Below, one piece after another: positions 46,305 through 56,036 of a DNA stretch of 64,000 bases. The stretch lies in the NCBI RefSeq assembly GCF_016864575.1, contig NZ_CP044126.1:496001-560000 (forward strand), written 5' to 3'. The position numbers and the translations under genes were made by a program. Under the pieces are notes generated by a model, which saw only the letters and a list, made by a program, of their open reading frames with translations, was not told where the DNA came from and made no database searches. The DNA comes from Rhizobium sp. BG4 (GTDB lineage Bacteria > Pseudomonadota > Alphaproteobacteria > Rhizobiales > Rhizobiaceae). The number at the start of each line of letters is the position of its first letter. Position 1 is the stretch's first letter.

Positions 46305-49300
46305 ATGCATCAAAACAGCATGAGCGGGCATTCCTTTCTGAAAAAGGGAAGCGAGGCCGCTGACATCATTGCCAATTTCGATTGGTCCAAGACCTCGCTC
46401 GGCCCGATCGGCGAGTGGTCGCCGACCCTGAAAAGCGTTTGCAGCCTCATCCTCCATTCCCCGGTGCCGATCGTCACCCTCTGGAACGAGGATGGCGTGA
46501 TGATCTACAACGACGCCTATTCGGCTTTTGCCGGACGCCGTCACCCGGAGCTTTTCGGCTCGAAGGTGCGCGAGGGCTGGCCGGAGGTCGCCGATTTCAA
46601 CGATCATGTGATGAAGGTCGGCCTGGCCGGCGGCACGCTCGCCTACGAGGATCAGGAACTGATCCTCTATCGCGGCGGCAGCGGCGAGCCCGAGCGGCTC
46701 TGGACGAAGCTCGATTATTCGCCGATCTGCGACGAGAGCGGCACGCCGGTTGCCGTCATGGCGATCGTCGTCGAGACCACCGCAAAGGTGAAGGCAGAGC
46801 AGCAGCTGCGCGCCGAGAAGACCCGTCTGCAGAAGATGTTCGAACAGGCCCCGGTTTCGTCGCGACGATGAGCGGCCCGGAGCATCGCTTCGAAATCGCC
46901 AATGCCGCCTACCAGCAGCTCGTCGGCCATCGCGATGTCGTCGGCAAGACGATCCTCGAGGCACTGCCCGAAGTCGAGGAGCAGGGTTTCGTCGCGCTGC
47001 TCGATCAGGTCCGTAGGACGGGTATCCCCTATATCGGCTCCGAACAGCTGGTGAAGCTGCAGCAGAAGCCGGATGCGGAGCTCATCGAGCGTTATCTCGA
47101 TTTCATCTATCAGCCGCTCCTTGGCGAAGACGCCCGCGTCTCCGGCATCTTCGTACAGGGCTATGACGTGACCGAGCGAAAAGAGGCGGAGGATGCCGCG
47201 CGCGAGAGCGAGTCCCGCTTCCGGCTGGTCGCCGAGAATGCGCCGGTCATGCTCTGGATGAGCGACGAACAGATGCGCTGCCTCTATCTGAACGCCGCGA
47301 TGCGCCAGTTCTGGGGCGTAGGCGAAGCCGACGTTTCGGCCTTCGACTGGAACGCCACGATCCACCCTGATGACGTCGCTCCGTTGATGGCCTTCGTCAG
47401 CAGGGCCGTCGCCAAGCGCGAGGCCTTCGGCGTCGAGGCCCGATATCGCAATTCGGACGGTGAATACCGGCTGCTGCATACCGACGCGCGGCCGCGCTTC
47501 GATGTGCGCGGCGAATTCCTGGGCATGATCGGCGTCAACAGCGATATTACGGACGCGCGCAGCGAGGAGACGCGGCGCATGGCGCTGATCGACCTCGCAG
47601 ACTGCATTCGCCAGACCACCGAACCCGCTGAAATTGCTTATGCCGCCGCCGAGATCCTCGGCAAGGCGCTGCATGTCACCCGCGCTGGCTATGGCACGAT
47701 CGATCCGATTGCCGAAACGGTGACGATCGAGCGCGACTGGAATGTGCCAGGCAATCCGAGCATCGCGGGCACGCTGCATTTTCGCGAATATGGCACCTAT
47801 ATCGACGACCTCAAGCGCAACGAAACCGTCGTCTTCGCCGATGTCGACAAGGACCCGCGTACGGCCGCGACCTCCTATGCGCTGAAGGGCATCGGCGTCC
47901 ATTCCGCCGTCACCGTGCCACTGACCGAAGAGGGCCAGATCGCCGCCGTCCTCTTCCTCAACAATGCCGTGCCCCGCGAGTGGCCGGAGGTCGAGCTCGA
48001 TTTCATCCGCGACTTTGCCGAGCGCACCCGCACCGCTGTCGAGCGCCGCCGGGCGGAGCAGGCACTGCAGGAACTCGCCTCGTCGCTGGAGAAGAAGGTC
48101 GCCGAACGCAGCGCCGAACTTGATCGCGTCTGGCGCAATTCCGGCGACATCCTCGTCGTCATGCGTCCCGATGGCGAAGTCCGCGCCATCAATCCGGCCT
48201 GGTCCGATCTGCTCGGCCACCGGCGCAAGGAAGTTGCCGGTCACCGTCTCTGCGAGTTCCTCGTCGACGGCGATCCGCCGCTTTTCGATGCAGCGCTGAA
48301 GCAGGCTGTATCGGGCGAGGAGATGCAGGGGCTGGAGCTTAGCCTCAACCACAAGAACGGCGGCCAACGCACTGTTTCCTGGCGCTTTTCCTTCGAAAGC
48401 AATATGGTCTTCGCCTATGGCCGCGATGTCACCGCCGAGAAGGAACAGGCAGCCGCGCTGCGCGACGCCGAGGAGCTGATCCGCCAGACGCAGAAGATGG
48501 AGGCGATCGGCCAGCTGACCGGCGGCGTCGCCCACGATTTCAACAACTTGCTGCAGGTCGTTGCCGGCAACCTTTACCTCTTGAGCAAGGATGTCGGCGG
48601 CAACGAACGCGCCCAGAAACGCATCGAGCATGCGCTCGCCGGCGTCAACCGCGGCTCGAAACTCGCCAGCCAGCTGCTCGCCTTCGGCCGGCGCCAGCCG
48701 CTGGAACCCAAGGTGGTCAATGTCGGCCGCTTCGTTGCCAATATGGGCGAGATGCTGCGCCGGACGATCGGCGAGGCCATCGAGATCGAGACGATCCGCG
48801 CCGGTGGCCTGTGGAACACCTTCGTCGATCCGGTGCAGATCGAAAACGCCATCCTCAATCTGGCGATCAATGCGCGCGACGCGATGGACGGCAGCGGCAA
48901 GCTGACGATCGAGGTCGGCAATGCCTCGATCGACGACGACTATGCCCGCAAGCATGTCGACGTGGCGCCCGGCCAGTATGTCATGCTGGCGGTCAGCGAC
49001 ACCGGCTCCGGCATGCCGGCGGATATCATCACCAAGGTGTTCGAACCGTTCTTCTCCACCAAGCCGGTAGGCAAGGGAACAGGCCTCGGCCTGTCGATGG
49101 TCTATGGCTTCGTCAAGCAATCCGGCGGTCACGTGAAGATCTATTCCGAGATCGGCCAGGGCACGACCGTGCGCCTGTATCTGCCGCGCACACTTGAGGA
49201 AGAGGACCTGCTCGCCGAGGGCGATCATGGCCCGGCGACCGGCGGCAAGGAGACAATCCTGGTCGCCGAGGACGACGAGGAGGTGCGGGCCACCGTCGTC

Positions 49301-50041
49301 GAGATGCTGGCCGATCTCGGCTACCGTATTCTCAAGGCAAAGGATGCCGCGAGCGCACTGACCGTCATCGAAAGCGGCATCGCGATCGACCTCCTGTTTA
49401 CCGATGTCGTCATGCCCGGCCCGCTCAAAAGCTCGGAACTGGCGCGCAAGGCGAAGGAGCGGCTGCCTGAGATCGCCGTGCTCTTCACATCCGGCTATAC
49501 CGAAAACTCGATCGTCCATGGCGGACGGCTGGATGCCGGCGTCGATCTGCTGTCGAAGCCCTATAGCCGCGATGCGCTGGCCCGCAAGATCCGCCATGTG
49601 CTGAACAACCAGCGCCAGCGCAATATGGCCAAGGCGTCCCACCATGAACGCCGCACTGCGCCGCAGGAAGCACCGGCCGAGGCGACAGCCCTGCGCATTC
49701 TCTATGTCGAGGACGATGCCTTCATCCGCATGGATACGTCGGAAATGCTGCAGCAATCCGGCCATGCCGTCAGCGAAGCGGGCAGCGCCGAGGAGGCCCT
49801 GCCGAAGCTCGGCCCCGGCAGCTTCGATATCCTGCTGACCGATGTCGGCCTACCTGGTATCTCGGGCGCTGAGCTCGCGAAGCAGGCCCGGGCGATCGAC
49901 CCTGAGCTCGCGGTGATCTTCGCCACCGGCAATTCATCGGTTGCCGGCTTCGAGGCGGATGCCGGCGCCATCGTGCTGGTCAAACCCTATAGCCAGGCCG
50001 ATCTCACCGCCGCCGTCCTGAAGCAGACGCGCTCGCGGTAG
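46305..50041 (+). pseudogene. Multi-PAS/GAF hybrid histidine kinase with two receiver domains, interrupted by a one-base frameshift
   Basis: The frame from 46305 codes for a PAS domain up to QKMFEQAP, then is lost at CCCCGG (46849-46854). One added G restores GFVATMSGPEHRF and the rest. The corrected protein is about 1245 residues: PAS (20-160), PAS (about 180-300), PAS (305-425), GAF (430-580), PAS (600-715), HisKA with MEAIGQLTGGVAHDFNNLLQ (His near 743), HATPase with NLAINARDAMD, DTGSGMP and GKGTGLGLSMVYG, then receivers with phospho-Asp in LLFTDVVMPG and LLTDVGLPGISG. There are no membrane helices, so it is a cytosolic sensor. If the shift is real, the large downstream part could be made only by internal initiation. 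Confidence 0.85.
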
Positions 50042-50049
50042 CGAGCGCG
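50028..50049. terminator. Hairpin between convergent kinase and mannosidase genes
   Basis: CGCGCTCGC (50028-50036) pairs with GCGAGCGCG (50041-50049) around GGTA; the kinase stop codon is inside it. CCGCGATTCTTTCTC follows on the plus strand, a weak T-tract. Confidence 0.55.
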
Positions 50050-50062
50050 CCGCGATTCTTTC

Positions 50063-53000
50063 TCAGGCCTTTTGCAGCTTCCAGGTCCTGATCTCGAAGG
50101 GCATGATATCGGCCGCGCCTTTGCGCTCCATCGGTTCTTCGAGAATGTTCAGCGGTCCGGATGCCTTCCAGCCCGACGGCAGCGACAGAGAAAGCTTGCC
50201 GCGGCGCCCTGCCGGTTCGTAGAGGCGAAGCACAAGCCCCTCGCCTTCTTCCGCAGACTTCAGCCCCGAGAAGGCAACCGGAGTCCCCTCAACCGCGACG
50301 GGAGACACCGTGCCTACGGCCAATCCGCTGGCCTCCGCCGTCATCAGCGGCTGGTTGAGGTCGAGCGCCTCGTCGAGCACCCCGCCCTCATGCCAAGCCC
50401 CGTCATGCGGCATCAGCGCATAGGTGAACTTCTGCGATCCCTCGTCGGCGAGCGGATCGGGATAGACCGGAGCACGCACGATGCTCATACCGATGACATT
50501 GCCGCGGGCGCTGTGGCCATATTTGGCATTGTTGAGCAGCGCGACGCCGAAGCCCGGCTCGCTGATATCGACGAAGCGGTGAGCCGCCGCCTCGAACATC
50601 GCCTGCTCCCAAGAGGTGTTCGTATGCGTCGCGCGCTCGACAACGCCATAGGCGCATTCGAACGTCGCCGTACGGGCGCTGACGGCAACGGGGTTCAACG
50701 TGCGCAGCAGCGTGCGGCGGTCGTGCCAGTCGATCTCGGTCTCGATATCGAGCCGCTTTCCATTGGCCGTCAGCACATAAGTATTGGTGACGCGCGAGTT
50801 CCGGTAACGGTGGACGACGCGGATCGACGCTCGCGATGGACCGCTCTCGACCAGCTCGATGCTCTCAGGCGTCTCCAGGCGGATGGCCTTCGCCGTATAG
50901 TCGACGTCGACATCCCAGGCGTCCCAGTTGCGCGGCTTGTCGGCCGGATAGACCCAGAGCTGGTTCGCCGAACCATCGATGGCCTCGCGGCCGCTTGCCC
51001 TGTGAACCAGGCTGGTGACCGAACCATCCTTGCCGATGACGACAGCGAGATGGTCGTTCTCCAGCCCCTGCTTGGTCGCCTTCAGGGCGCCGGCCGGCTT
51101 CAGGCCATTGCGATCGAACACCGCGACGGAAAGCGGCGCGACGATATCGGCAGACGAGATGACCGTGCCATCGGGAAGCGTCGCATTCAGCGGCCGCGGC
51201 GACAGTGACGGATTGACGGCAACGAGAGCGGAGGACACGCCACCCTTCGGCAACACGCCGGCAAGCGCATTGAGACGCGCAGCCTGTTCCTGGCGCGCAT
51301 TGCCGATCACACCGTCGAGCTCGTGCTCGGCATCGGCGTAGACCTCGCGAATGCTCGACCCCGGCAGGATATCGTGGAACTCGTTCTTGAGCACCACGCG
51401 CCAGTCGCTTTCGAGGCTGCGCGGCTTCTCCGCACCCAGCATATGGGCGAGCGAGGCAATGGTTTCGGCGGTGATCAGGGCACGCTCGGCCTGGCGATGC
51501 TTGCGCTTGACGCCGCTCTGCGTCGTCAGCGTCGCGCGGTGCAGTTCGAGATAGATTTCCCCGTCCCAGACCGGAAGCTGCTTTTCGGACGCGGCCCGAT
51601 GCGCCCGCTTGTAAAAGTCTTCGACCCGTCCCCATCGCGCCTGCGGGATCGCCGGGAAGTCGCGCAGCTGCACCTCGCGCTCGACCATTTCGGGCGTCAC
51701 GCCGCCGCCGCCATCGCCGTAGCCGACGGCAAGCAGCGACGTGTCGTGCTGCGTCTTGCCGCGGAAATTCTTCCAGGTCGGCACGAAGCAATCGGGCTGC
51801 ACGAAGCCGTTATAGCCATGCATCGGATTGTCGAAGGTGTGGGTCAGAACTTGGCTGCCATCCAGCCCCTTCCACCAGAAGAGGTCGGATGGGATATGAT
51901 TGGTCTCGCTCCAATTGACCTTGATCGTGAAGAAGCTGTCGATGCCGCCGAGCCTCAGGATCTGCGGTAAGGCGCCTGAAAAGCCGAAGCAATCCGGCAG
52001 CCAGCAGACGGTGTGGCGGGTACCGAACATCTTCTCGAAATAGCGCTGGCCATAAAGCACCTGGCGCGCCAGGCTTTCGCCTGTCGGCATATTGGTGTCG
52101 GGCTCGACCCACATGCCACCGACCGTCTCCCATTTGCCTTCCGCGACCTTCGCCTTGATGCGCTCGAGCAGTTCCGGATCGTCCTCTTCCATCTGCGCGT
52201 AATAATGCGCGGTCGACTGGTTGAAGCGGAAATCGGCGGAACGCTCCATCAGCGACAGTGCTGTATTGAAGGTCCGGCGCATCTTGCGGCGCGTCTCGCG
52301 ATATGGCCAGAGCCAGGCAAGATCGATATGGGCATGGCCGGTCAGAAGCAGCTCACCGTTCGGCGGGAAGCGCTTCTGCAGCTTTTTCAGCCGGGCCAAC
52401 AGCGCATCATGGGCCGATTGCGCCAGACCGCTCTGCTCGTCATCGAGACCGGCGGGGTCGGCCTGCAGCTCCGGCAGCTCCCAGATCTTCTGCTGCATGA
52501 CGGCGCCCGACGTGCGCGACACATAGGCCGCGGTATCCGAGGGCCAATCGAGCGAAGCGAGCGCCTGCTCGGCCGCTTCGAGTAAATAGGGAACCGCCTC
52601 ATGCTCGCCGAGGACACCAGCGGCCTCGGCGATCTGCCGCAACAGCAGATGCAAGCGGTGCACCGGCTCGTCGAGCCAGATCAGCCGCGCCCTGTTCAGC
52701 CGCGGCGCCCGGTTCGGTTCGCCGAAAGGGAAGCGCGCGACACTCTCCGTCGTGATCGAAAACACCCGGTCCTTGACCGGAAATTCCTGGTGATAGGGAT
52801 CGAGACCGAAGGTCTCGGCTTTCCCGCCCGCATAGTTCAGCGTGATCAGGCTCTCGCCGCCGAGATCGAGCTGCAGGCGGATCTTGTCGAGCGGCCAGTC
52901 GGCCGGGGCCTTTGCCGAAGCCTGGAAATGCACCGTGCCATTGCGATGCGGCCAGTCCTGACGGTGGGCGATCGGCTCGCCATCGAAGGTCCAGCCATCG

Positions 53001-53089
53001 ATCGAAACGCTGCGCCTGTCGCGCCATTGCGCAAGCTCGGCGGTGCGGGCCTTCAGGCTGTCTAGGCGTTGGGCAATGGTCAGAGACAT
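50063..53089 (-). CDS. GH38 alpha-mannosidase
   Basis: 1008 residues, soluble, no signal peptide. The zinc-binding segment LLTGHAHIDLAWLWPYRETR lies near residue 250, followed by FRFNQSTAHYYAQMEEDDPE and VGGMWVEPDTNMPTGESLAR. The nucleophile is the Asp of CWLPDCFGFSGALPQIL (near 366). Middle and C-terminal beta domains of GH38 follow (KNEFHDILPGSSIREVYADA; TNTYVLTANGKRLDIETEID). It releases mannose from alpha-mannosides in the cytoplasm. The start at 53089 follows AGGA. Its promoter is nearly identical to that of the sugar importer at 58.5 kb, so its substrate is probably what that importer brings in. Confidence 0.93.
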   Translation of the reverse strand: MSLTIAQRLDSLKARTAELAQWRDRRSVSIDGWTFDGEPIAHRQDWPHRNGTVHFQASAKAPADWPLDKIRLQLDLGGESLITLNYAGGKAETFGLDPYHQEFPVKDRVFSITTESVARFPFGEPNRAPRLNRARLIWLDEPVHRLHLLLRQIAEAAGVLGEHEAVPYLLEAAEQALASLDWPSDTAAYVSRTSGAVMQQKIWELPELQADPAGLDDEQSGLAQSAHDALLARLKKLQKRFPPNGELLLTGHAHIDLAWLWPYRETRRKMRRTFNTALSLMERSADFRFNQSTAHYYAQMEEDDPELLERIKAKVAEGKWETVGGMWVEPDTNMPTGESLARQVLYGQRYFEKMFGTRHTVCWLPDCFGFSGALPQILRLGGIDSFFTIKVNWSETNHIPSDLFWWKGLDGSQVLTHTFDNPMHGYNGFVQPDCFVPTWKNFRGKTQHDTSLLAVGYGDGGGGVTPEMVEREVQLRDFPAIPQARWGRVEDFYKRAHRAASEKQLPVWDGEIYLELHRATLTTQSGVKRKHRQAERALITAETIASLAHMLGAEKPRSLESDWRVVLKNEFHDILPGSSIREVYADAEHELDGVIGNARQEQAARLNALAGVLPKGGVSSALVAVNPSLSPRPLNATLPDGTVISSADIVAPLSVAVFDRNGLKPAGALKATKQGLENDHLAVVIGKDGSVTSLVHRASGREAIDGSANQLWVYPADKPRNWDAWDVDVDYTAKAIRLETPESIELVESGPSRASIRVVHRYRNSRVTNTYVLTANGKRLDIETEIDWHDRRTLLRTLNPVAVSARTATFECAYGVVERATHTNTSWEQAMFEAAAHRFVDISEPGFGVALLNNAKYGHSARGNVIGMSIVRAPVYPDPLADEGSQKFTYALMPHDGAWHEGGVLDEALDLNQPLMTAEASGLAVGTVSPVAVEGTPVAFSGLKSAEEGEGLVLRLYEPAGRRGKLSLSLPSGWKASGPLNILEEPMERKGAADIMPFEIRTWKLQKA

Positions 53090-53196
53090 GGCGTGTCCTA
53101 TCGGAAATGTCAGCAACGGATCAGCGGGGAGAACGGGGGATCACGCGCAAAAAAAGCGCGCCGCGCATCCGTCTCCTCCATCGGATCGCGCCACGC

Positions 53197-53230
53197 TTCT
53201 TAGATTAAGTAACTTTGTTTTCACGTCAAG
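53197..53230 (-). promoter_or_regulatory. Promoter/operator module A of the mannoside regulon
   Basis: Read on the minus strand: CTTGAC (-35), 17 bp, TAATCT (-10), with CAAAGT-N-ACTTAATCTAA covering the spacer end and -10. The module at 58391-58424 on the plus strand is the same length and register and differs at only a few positions. It is about 108 bp ahead of the mannosidase start. A ROK-family regulator encoded nearby is the natural ligand. Confidence 0.7.
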
Positions 53231-53280
53231 GACGGATGAGATAAGTTGTGATTACGAGTGCCACTCTAGCCACTCGGCTA

Positions 53281-54429
53281 TCAGGCTCCCGGCTCAGCTC
53301 CTTCGTCGCGAACTTGATCCAGAACCCAATCCCTGAAGGCGGCAATTTTAGGTAAATGCTCGCGCGCCTCCGGATAGACGAGCCAGAAGCGCCCCCGATG
53401 TCCCGCTAACTCGAACAGCCGCACAAGGCGACCGGATCCAATCTCGTTCTCGAAAAGCATTGGCGTTAGAAGAGCCACCCCCTGATCGGACATTGCGGCA
53501 CGGGCGATCGCGAGCTGCGTGTCACAGTAGAGATTCGGGCTAAAAACGGGTTTCGGATCGAATATGCCCGCAGCCGCAAACCAGTCCCGCCACCAGTCGT
53601 CCTTCCAGTCAATAAGAGGGAGCCGCAAAAGGTCCTTGGGTTCATTTATGGCGCCAACAGCCTCAAGGAAGCCTGGGCTGCAAAATGGCACGAATTCTCG
53701 AGCCATTAGCGGAAATGCCTTTAGCCCTGCCCAATTCCCGTTACCTTCGCGGATTCCTACATCAAATGGCTCGCGGTTGAAGTCTACGACACGGCTCATA
53801 GCCCGGAGTTCGACGTCCAGCTCGGGATGAGCCGAACGGAACGAACGAAGTCTGGGCACCAACCAGTTGGCGGAAAAGGAACTGGTTGCCGTGATCAAAA
53901 GGCTTGTCGCCGCGTCCGAACGGAGGGAGACGCGATAGGCGCGCACCGGCCTCGCAATGTTCTTGAGCACCTGCGGCCCTATATCCTCGTATTGCAGAGG
54001 CAATCTCGGCCCAACTTGTTCGTAAATATTGCCGGAGAGGCAGAGCCCTCCGGGTTCGGCTAGGCCCTCGAGTCTTACGGCGATGTTGACGCCATCGCCA
54101 AATAGATTACCACCATCGACGATTACATCACCGAGGTTGATCCCCAGACGAAACATCAGTCCTAGCTCGTCGGGAAGGTCGAAGGTAGTTTCGGCGACCT
54201 GGAGCTGGAATTCTACACCCGCTCTCGTGGCCTCCACCGGGCTCGCGAACTCTGCAAGGAAGCTATCCCCAGCAACGGCGAAAATGCGCCCCTGGTGCTT
54301 GCTGACTACGGCCTGCATCAGTGAATAGCAAGTTTGAAGCGCAGCATGGGTGCGCTCCTCATCGATTTCCATGAGGTGACTGAACCCGACTAGGTCGGCG
54401 GCAAGGATAACGGTCAGACGACGCTCCAT
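53281..54429 (-). CDS. Class III nucleotidyl cyclase domain fused to a LysR-type ligand-binding domain
   Basis: 382 residues. Residues 5-165 are a class III cyclase homology domain. VILAADLVGFSHLM gives metal Asp12, FAVAGDSFLAEF gives metal Asp55, and LFGDGVNIAVRLEGLAEPGG supplies the Asn/Arg pair for catalysis; the usual substrate lysine before the second Asp is absent. From about 168 to the end it matches the substrate-binding half of GcvA-like LysR proteins: LITATSSFSANWLVPRLRSF, HPELDVELRAMSRVVDFNRE, FDVGIREGNGNWAGL, QGVALLTPMLFENEIGSGRL. No helix-turn-helix is present. G+C in sampled lines is about 53 %, versus about 65 % next door. The start at 54429 is chosen by domain fit; 54468 is possible. 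Confidence 0.85.
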   Translation of the reverse strand: MERRLTVILAADLVGFSHLMEIDEERTHAALQTCYSLMQAVVSKHQGRIFAVAGDSFLAEFASPVEATRAGVEFQLQVAETTFDLPDELGLMFRLGINLGDVIVDGGNLFGDGVNIAVRLEGLAEPGGLCLSGNIYEQVGPRLPLQYEDIGPQVLKNIARPVRAYRVSLRSDAATSLLITATSSFSANWLVPRLRSFRSAHPELDVELRAMSRVVDFNREPFDVGIREGNGNWAGLKAFPLMAREFVPFCSPGFLEAVGAINEPKDLLRLPLIDWKDDWWRDWFAAAGIFDPKPVFSPNLYCDTQLAIARAAMSDQGVALLTPMLFENEIGSGRLVRLFELAGHRGRFWLVYPEAREHLPKIAAFRDWVLDQVRDEGAEPGA

Positions 54430-54574
54430 GGCCAGACCACGATAGCCGAGAAGCCAAGTGAGTTCCATTCTGTAAAGTCTGCATACAGCCGCTTGACCAA
54501 TCTCTTGGGGCAAAGCGACGCCAACAGCGATAGACGACAGGATTGACGACACAGCATCAGATCCTCCCCCGTCA

Positions 54575-54847
54575 TCATTGGTCGAGACAGCTACACACCC
54601 GGCGGCACAGTCCCCGGCTCGCGACCTCATATCCCAATCCGCGGAGCGCGCGGACGAGCGCCTGCGGTCCCTTGGTTTCCTCCACCCTTGTCTCGCCGAC
54701 GCCTTCCCAGTAGCGGCGCTGCCAGTTGGCGAAGACCGCCTCGAATGCCCGGTAGTCGGCATCGGACATCGGGAAGGGTTCAGGAAAGTGGGCAACGTAG
54801 AGTGCGCCTGAATTCATCGATTCCCACTCGATGACGATCGTTCTCAA
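54575..54847 (-). CDS. Hypothetical protein, translationally coupled to the NUDIX gene
   Basis: 90 residues, family not recognised. It reads TIVIEWESMNSGALYVAHFP and MSDADYRAFEAVFANWQRRY, compact and soluble, ending in a cysteine-rich tail. The start is a TTG whose last two bases overlap the NUDIX stop (TTGA at 54847-54844), a typical coupled start; an internal ATG at 54817 is the alternative. It is co-directional with NUDIX upstream and the cyclase downstream, from which it is separated by 145 bp. Confidence 0.55.
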   Translation of the reverse strand: MRTIVIEWESMNSGALYVAHFPEPFPMSDADYRAFEAVFANWQRRYWEGVGETRVEETKGPQALVRALRGLGYEVASRGLCRRVCSCLDQ

Positions 54848-55338
54848 TGCGGCGTCCTCCGGGACTGTGGTTTTGGTGACAATGCCAGCTGTTTCTGGAA
54901 GTCGTCCAGCATTGGCCTTTGTCCCTTGAGCATCTTTTCCGCCGCCTGTTCAAGCGAAAACCATCCGGCGCGGTCGACCTCGGGAAAGCGCTTCCTTTTG
55001 CCGGATTTCGGTGGCCACTCGATTTCGAATTCTATGCTCTCGATATGATCGGCATCGAGATCGGTTTCGACCGACCAGGCGACGACGATCTTGCCGCCCG
55101 GCTGCCTGTATTCGCCGAGCAGGCGAAAGTCGCCTTCGATGACGACACCAAGTTCTTCGCGCGTTTCACGGATCGCCGCCTCGAGGTCCCCCTCTCCTGC
55201 TTCGAGGATACCTTTCGGGATCGACCAGGCGCCCTCGTCCTTGCGCGCCCAGAAGGGGCCGCCGGGATGGGCGAGCAGCACTTCGGGGCCGCCGGCGGCG
55301 GCGCGATGGATGAGCAGGCCTGCGCTACGCACCGCCAT
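54844..55338 (-). CDS. NUDIX hydrolase
   Basis: 164 residues. The NUDIX box is complete: GILEAGEGDLEAAI followed by RETREELGV (GX5EX7REUXEEXGU) at about residues 43-65. The N-terminus SAGLLIHRAAAGGPEVLLAH and FWARKDEGAWSIPKG match the bacterial family that cleaves nucleoside diphosphate derivatives or dinucleotides. It lies 12 bp downstream of the secreted-protein gene and overlaps the small gene below by 4 bp, so the three form one unit. The exact substrate is unknown. Confidence 0.9.
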   Translation of the reverse strand: MAVRSAGLLIHRAAAGGPEVLLAHPGGPFWARKDEGAWSIPKGILEAGEGDLEAAIRETREELGVVIEGDFRLLGEYRQPGGKIVVAWSVETDLDADHIESIEFEIEWPPKSGKRKRFPEVDRAGWFSLEQAAEKMLKGQRPMLDDFQKQLALSPKPQSRRTPH

Positions 55339-55350
55339 AGGATACGCCCT

Positions 55351-55830
55351 TCACTTCTGGCAGAGCTTGGACATGTTGCGTTCGAGGCCACGGCGCAGCG
55401 CGCCGGAGATCTCGTCCTTGAGGCTTTTGACCACGTCGCCGAGATTGCCGCCGGTATCGGTGATCTCGATCGAGCTTTCGGTGGTCTTGCAGGTCGCGAG
55501 ATCGACATGGACGCTGACATCGGCGGTCGCCGAGAAGCCGCCCTGAACCATGGCATTGTCGGAGGTCTTGCAGGCGAGCGTGCCGCGAACCTTGGCGTCG
55601 GCAAGATTGCCGTTCACCGATAGCTGCAGCTGGTCGATCTTCACATAGTCGAGCTTGTCGACCCCGATCTCGACGCTGACCCCGAAGCTCGATGCCTTGG
55701 CCTTCAGCGATCGGCAGGGCTGGGCTTCGCCGATGGCGCGCTCAAGCGCATTTGCGGCACTTGCCGGAACGGGGATGGCCATCGGTGCGATCAAGGCCGC
55801 GGCGGCAAGCATGTTCATCGATCTGCGCAT
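55351..55830 (-). CDS. Secreted/periplasmic protein of unknown function
   Basis: 159 residues. A Sec signal peptide is visible in residues 1-25 (NMLAAAALIAPMAIPVPASA). The mature part has four cysteines spread along it and long amphipathic stretches such as VEIGVDKLDYVKIDQLQLSV, with a helical, charged end. No family recognised. The start at 55830 follows GAGGAGA. Transcribed leftward ahead of NUDIX. Confidence 0.75.
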   Translation of the reverse strand: MRRSMNMLAAAALIAPMAIPVPASAANALERAIGEAQPCRSLKAKASSFGVSVEIGVDKLDYVKIDQLQLSVNGNLADAKVRGTLACKTSDNAMVQGGFSATADVSVHVDLATCKTTESSIEITDTGGNLGDVVKSLKDEISGALRRGLERNMSKLCQK

Positions 55831-56036
55831 TGCATTCTCCTCGCAGCAGCGGCCGTTTTTGAGGCCGCCGTCCTCATCTAGGATTCGCAGGCGCTTGTGC
55901 CATAAGCAAGGCACCAATTGCCCGCATGCAAAGACTTGGAATTCTTCGGCAGGAAATCAGATACTTACGATAGGGTGGGCGTTACTTTCATCACTTTCTC
56001 GGCTAAAGAGCAGTGAAGCGCTCAAGGAAGTCGGTC

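Noticed and set aside
46715..49765. A 1016-codon open frame on the minus strand opposite the hybrid kinase.
   Set aside because: Its composition is that of a complement shadow in G/C-rich DNA; the plus strand carries clear PAS, HisKA, HATPase and receiver motifs.
53243..53280. Minus-strand sequence after the cyclase stop reads like a tRNA D-arm (TAGCCGAGTGGC followed by GGCACTCG).
   Set aside because: No acceptor stem, anticodon stem or T-arm can be completed, and integration normally leaves 3' not 5' tRNA pieces. It can also be read as a short imperfect hairpin after the gene.
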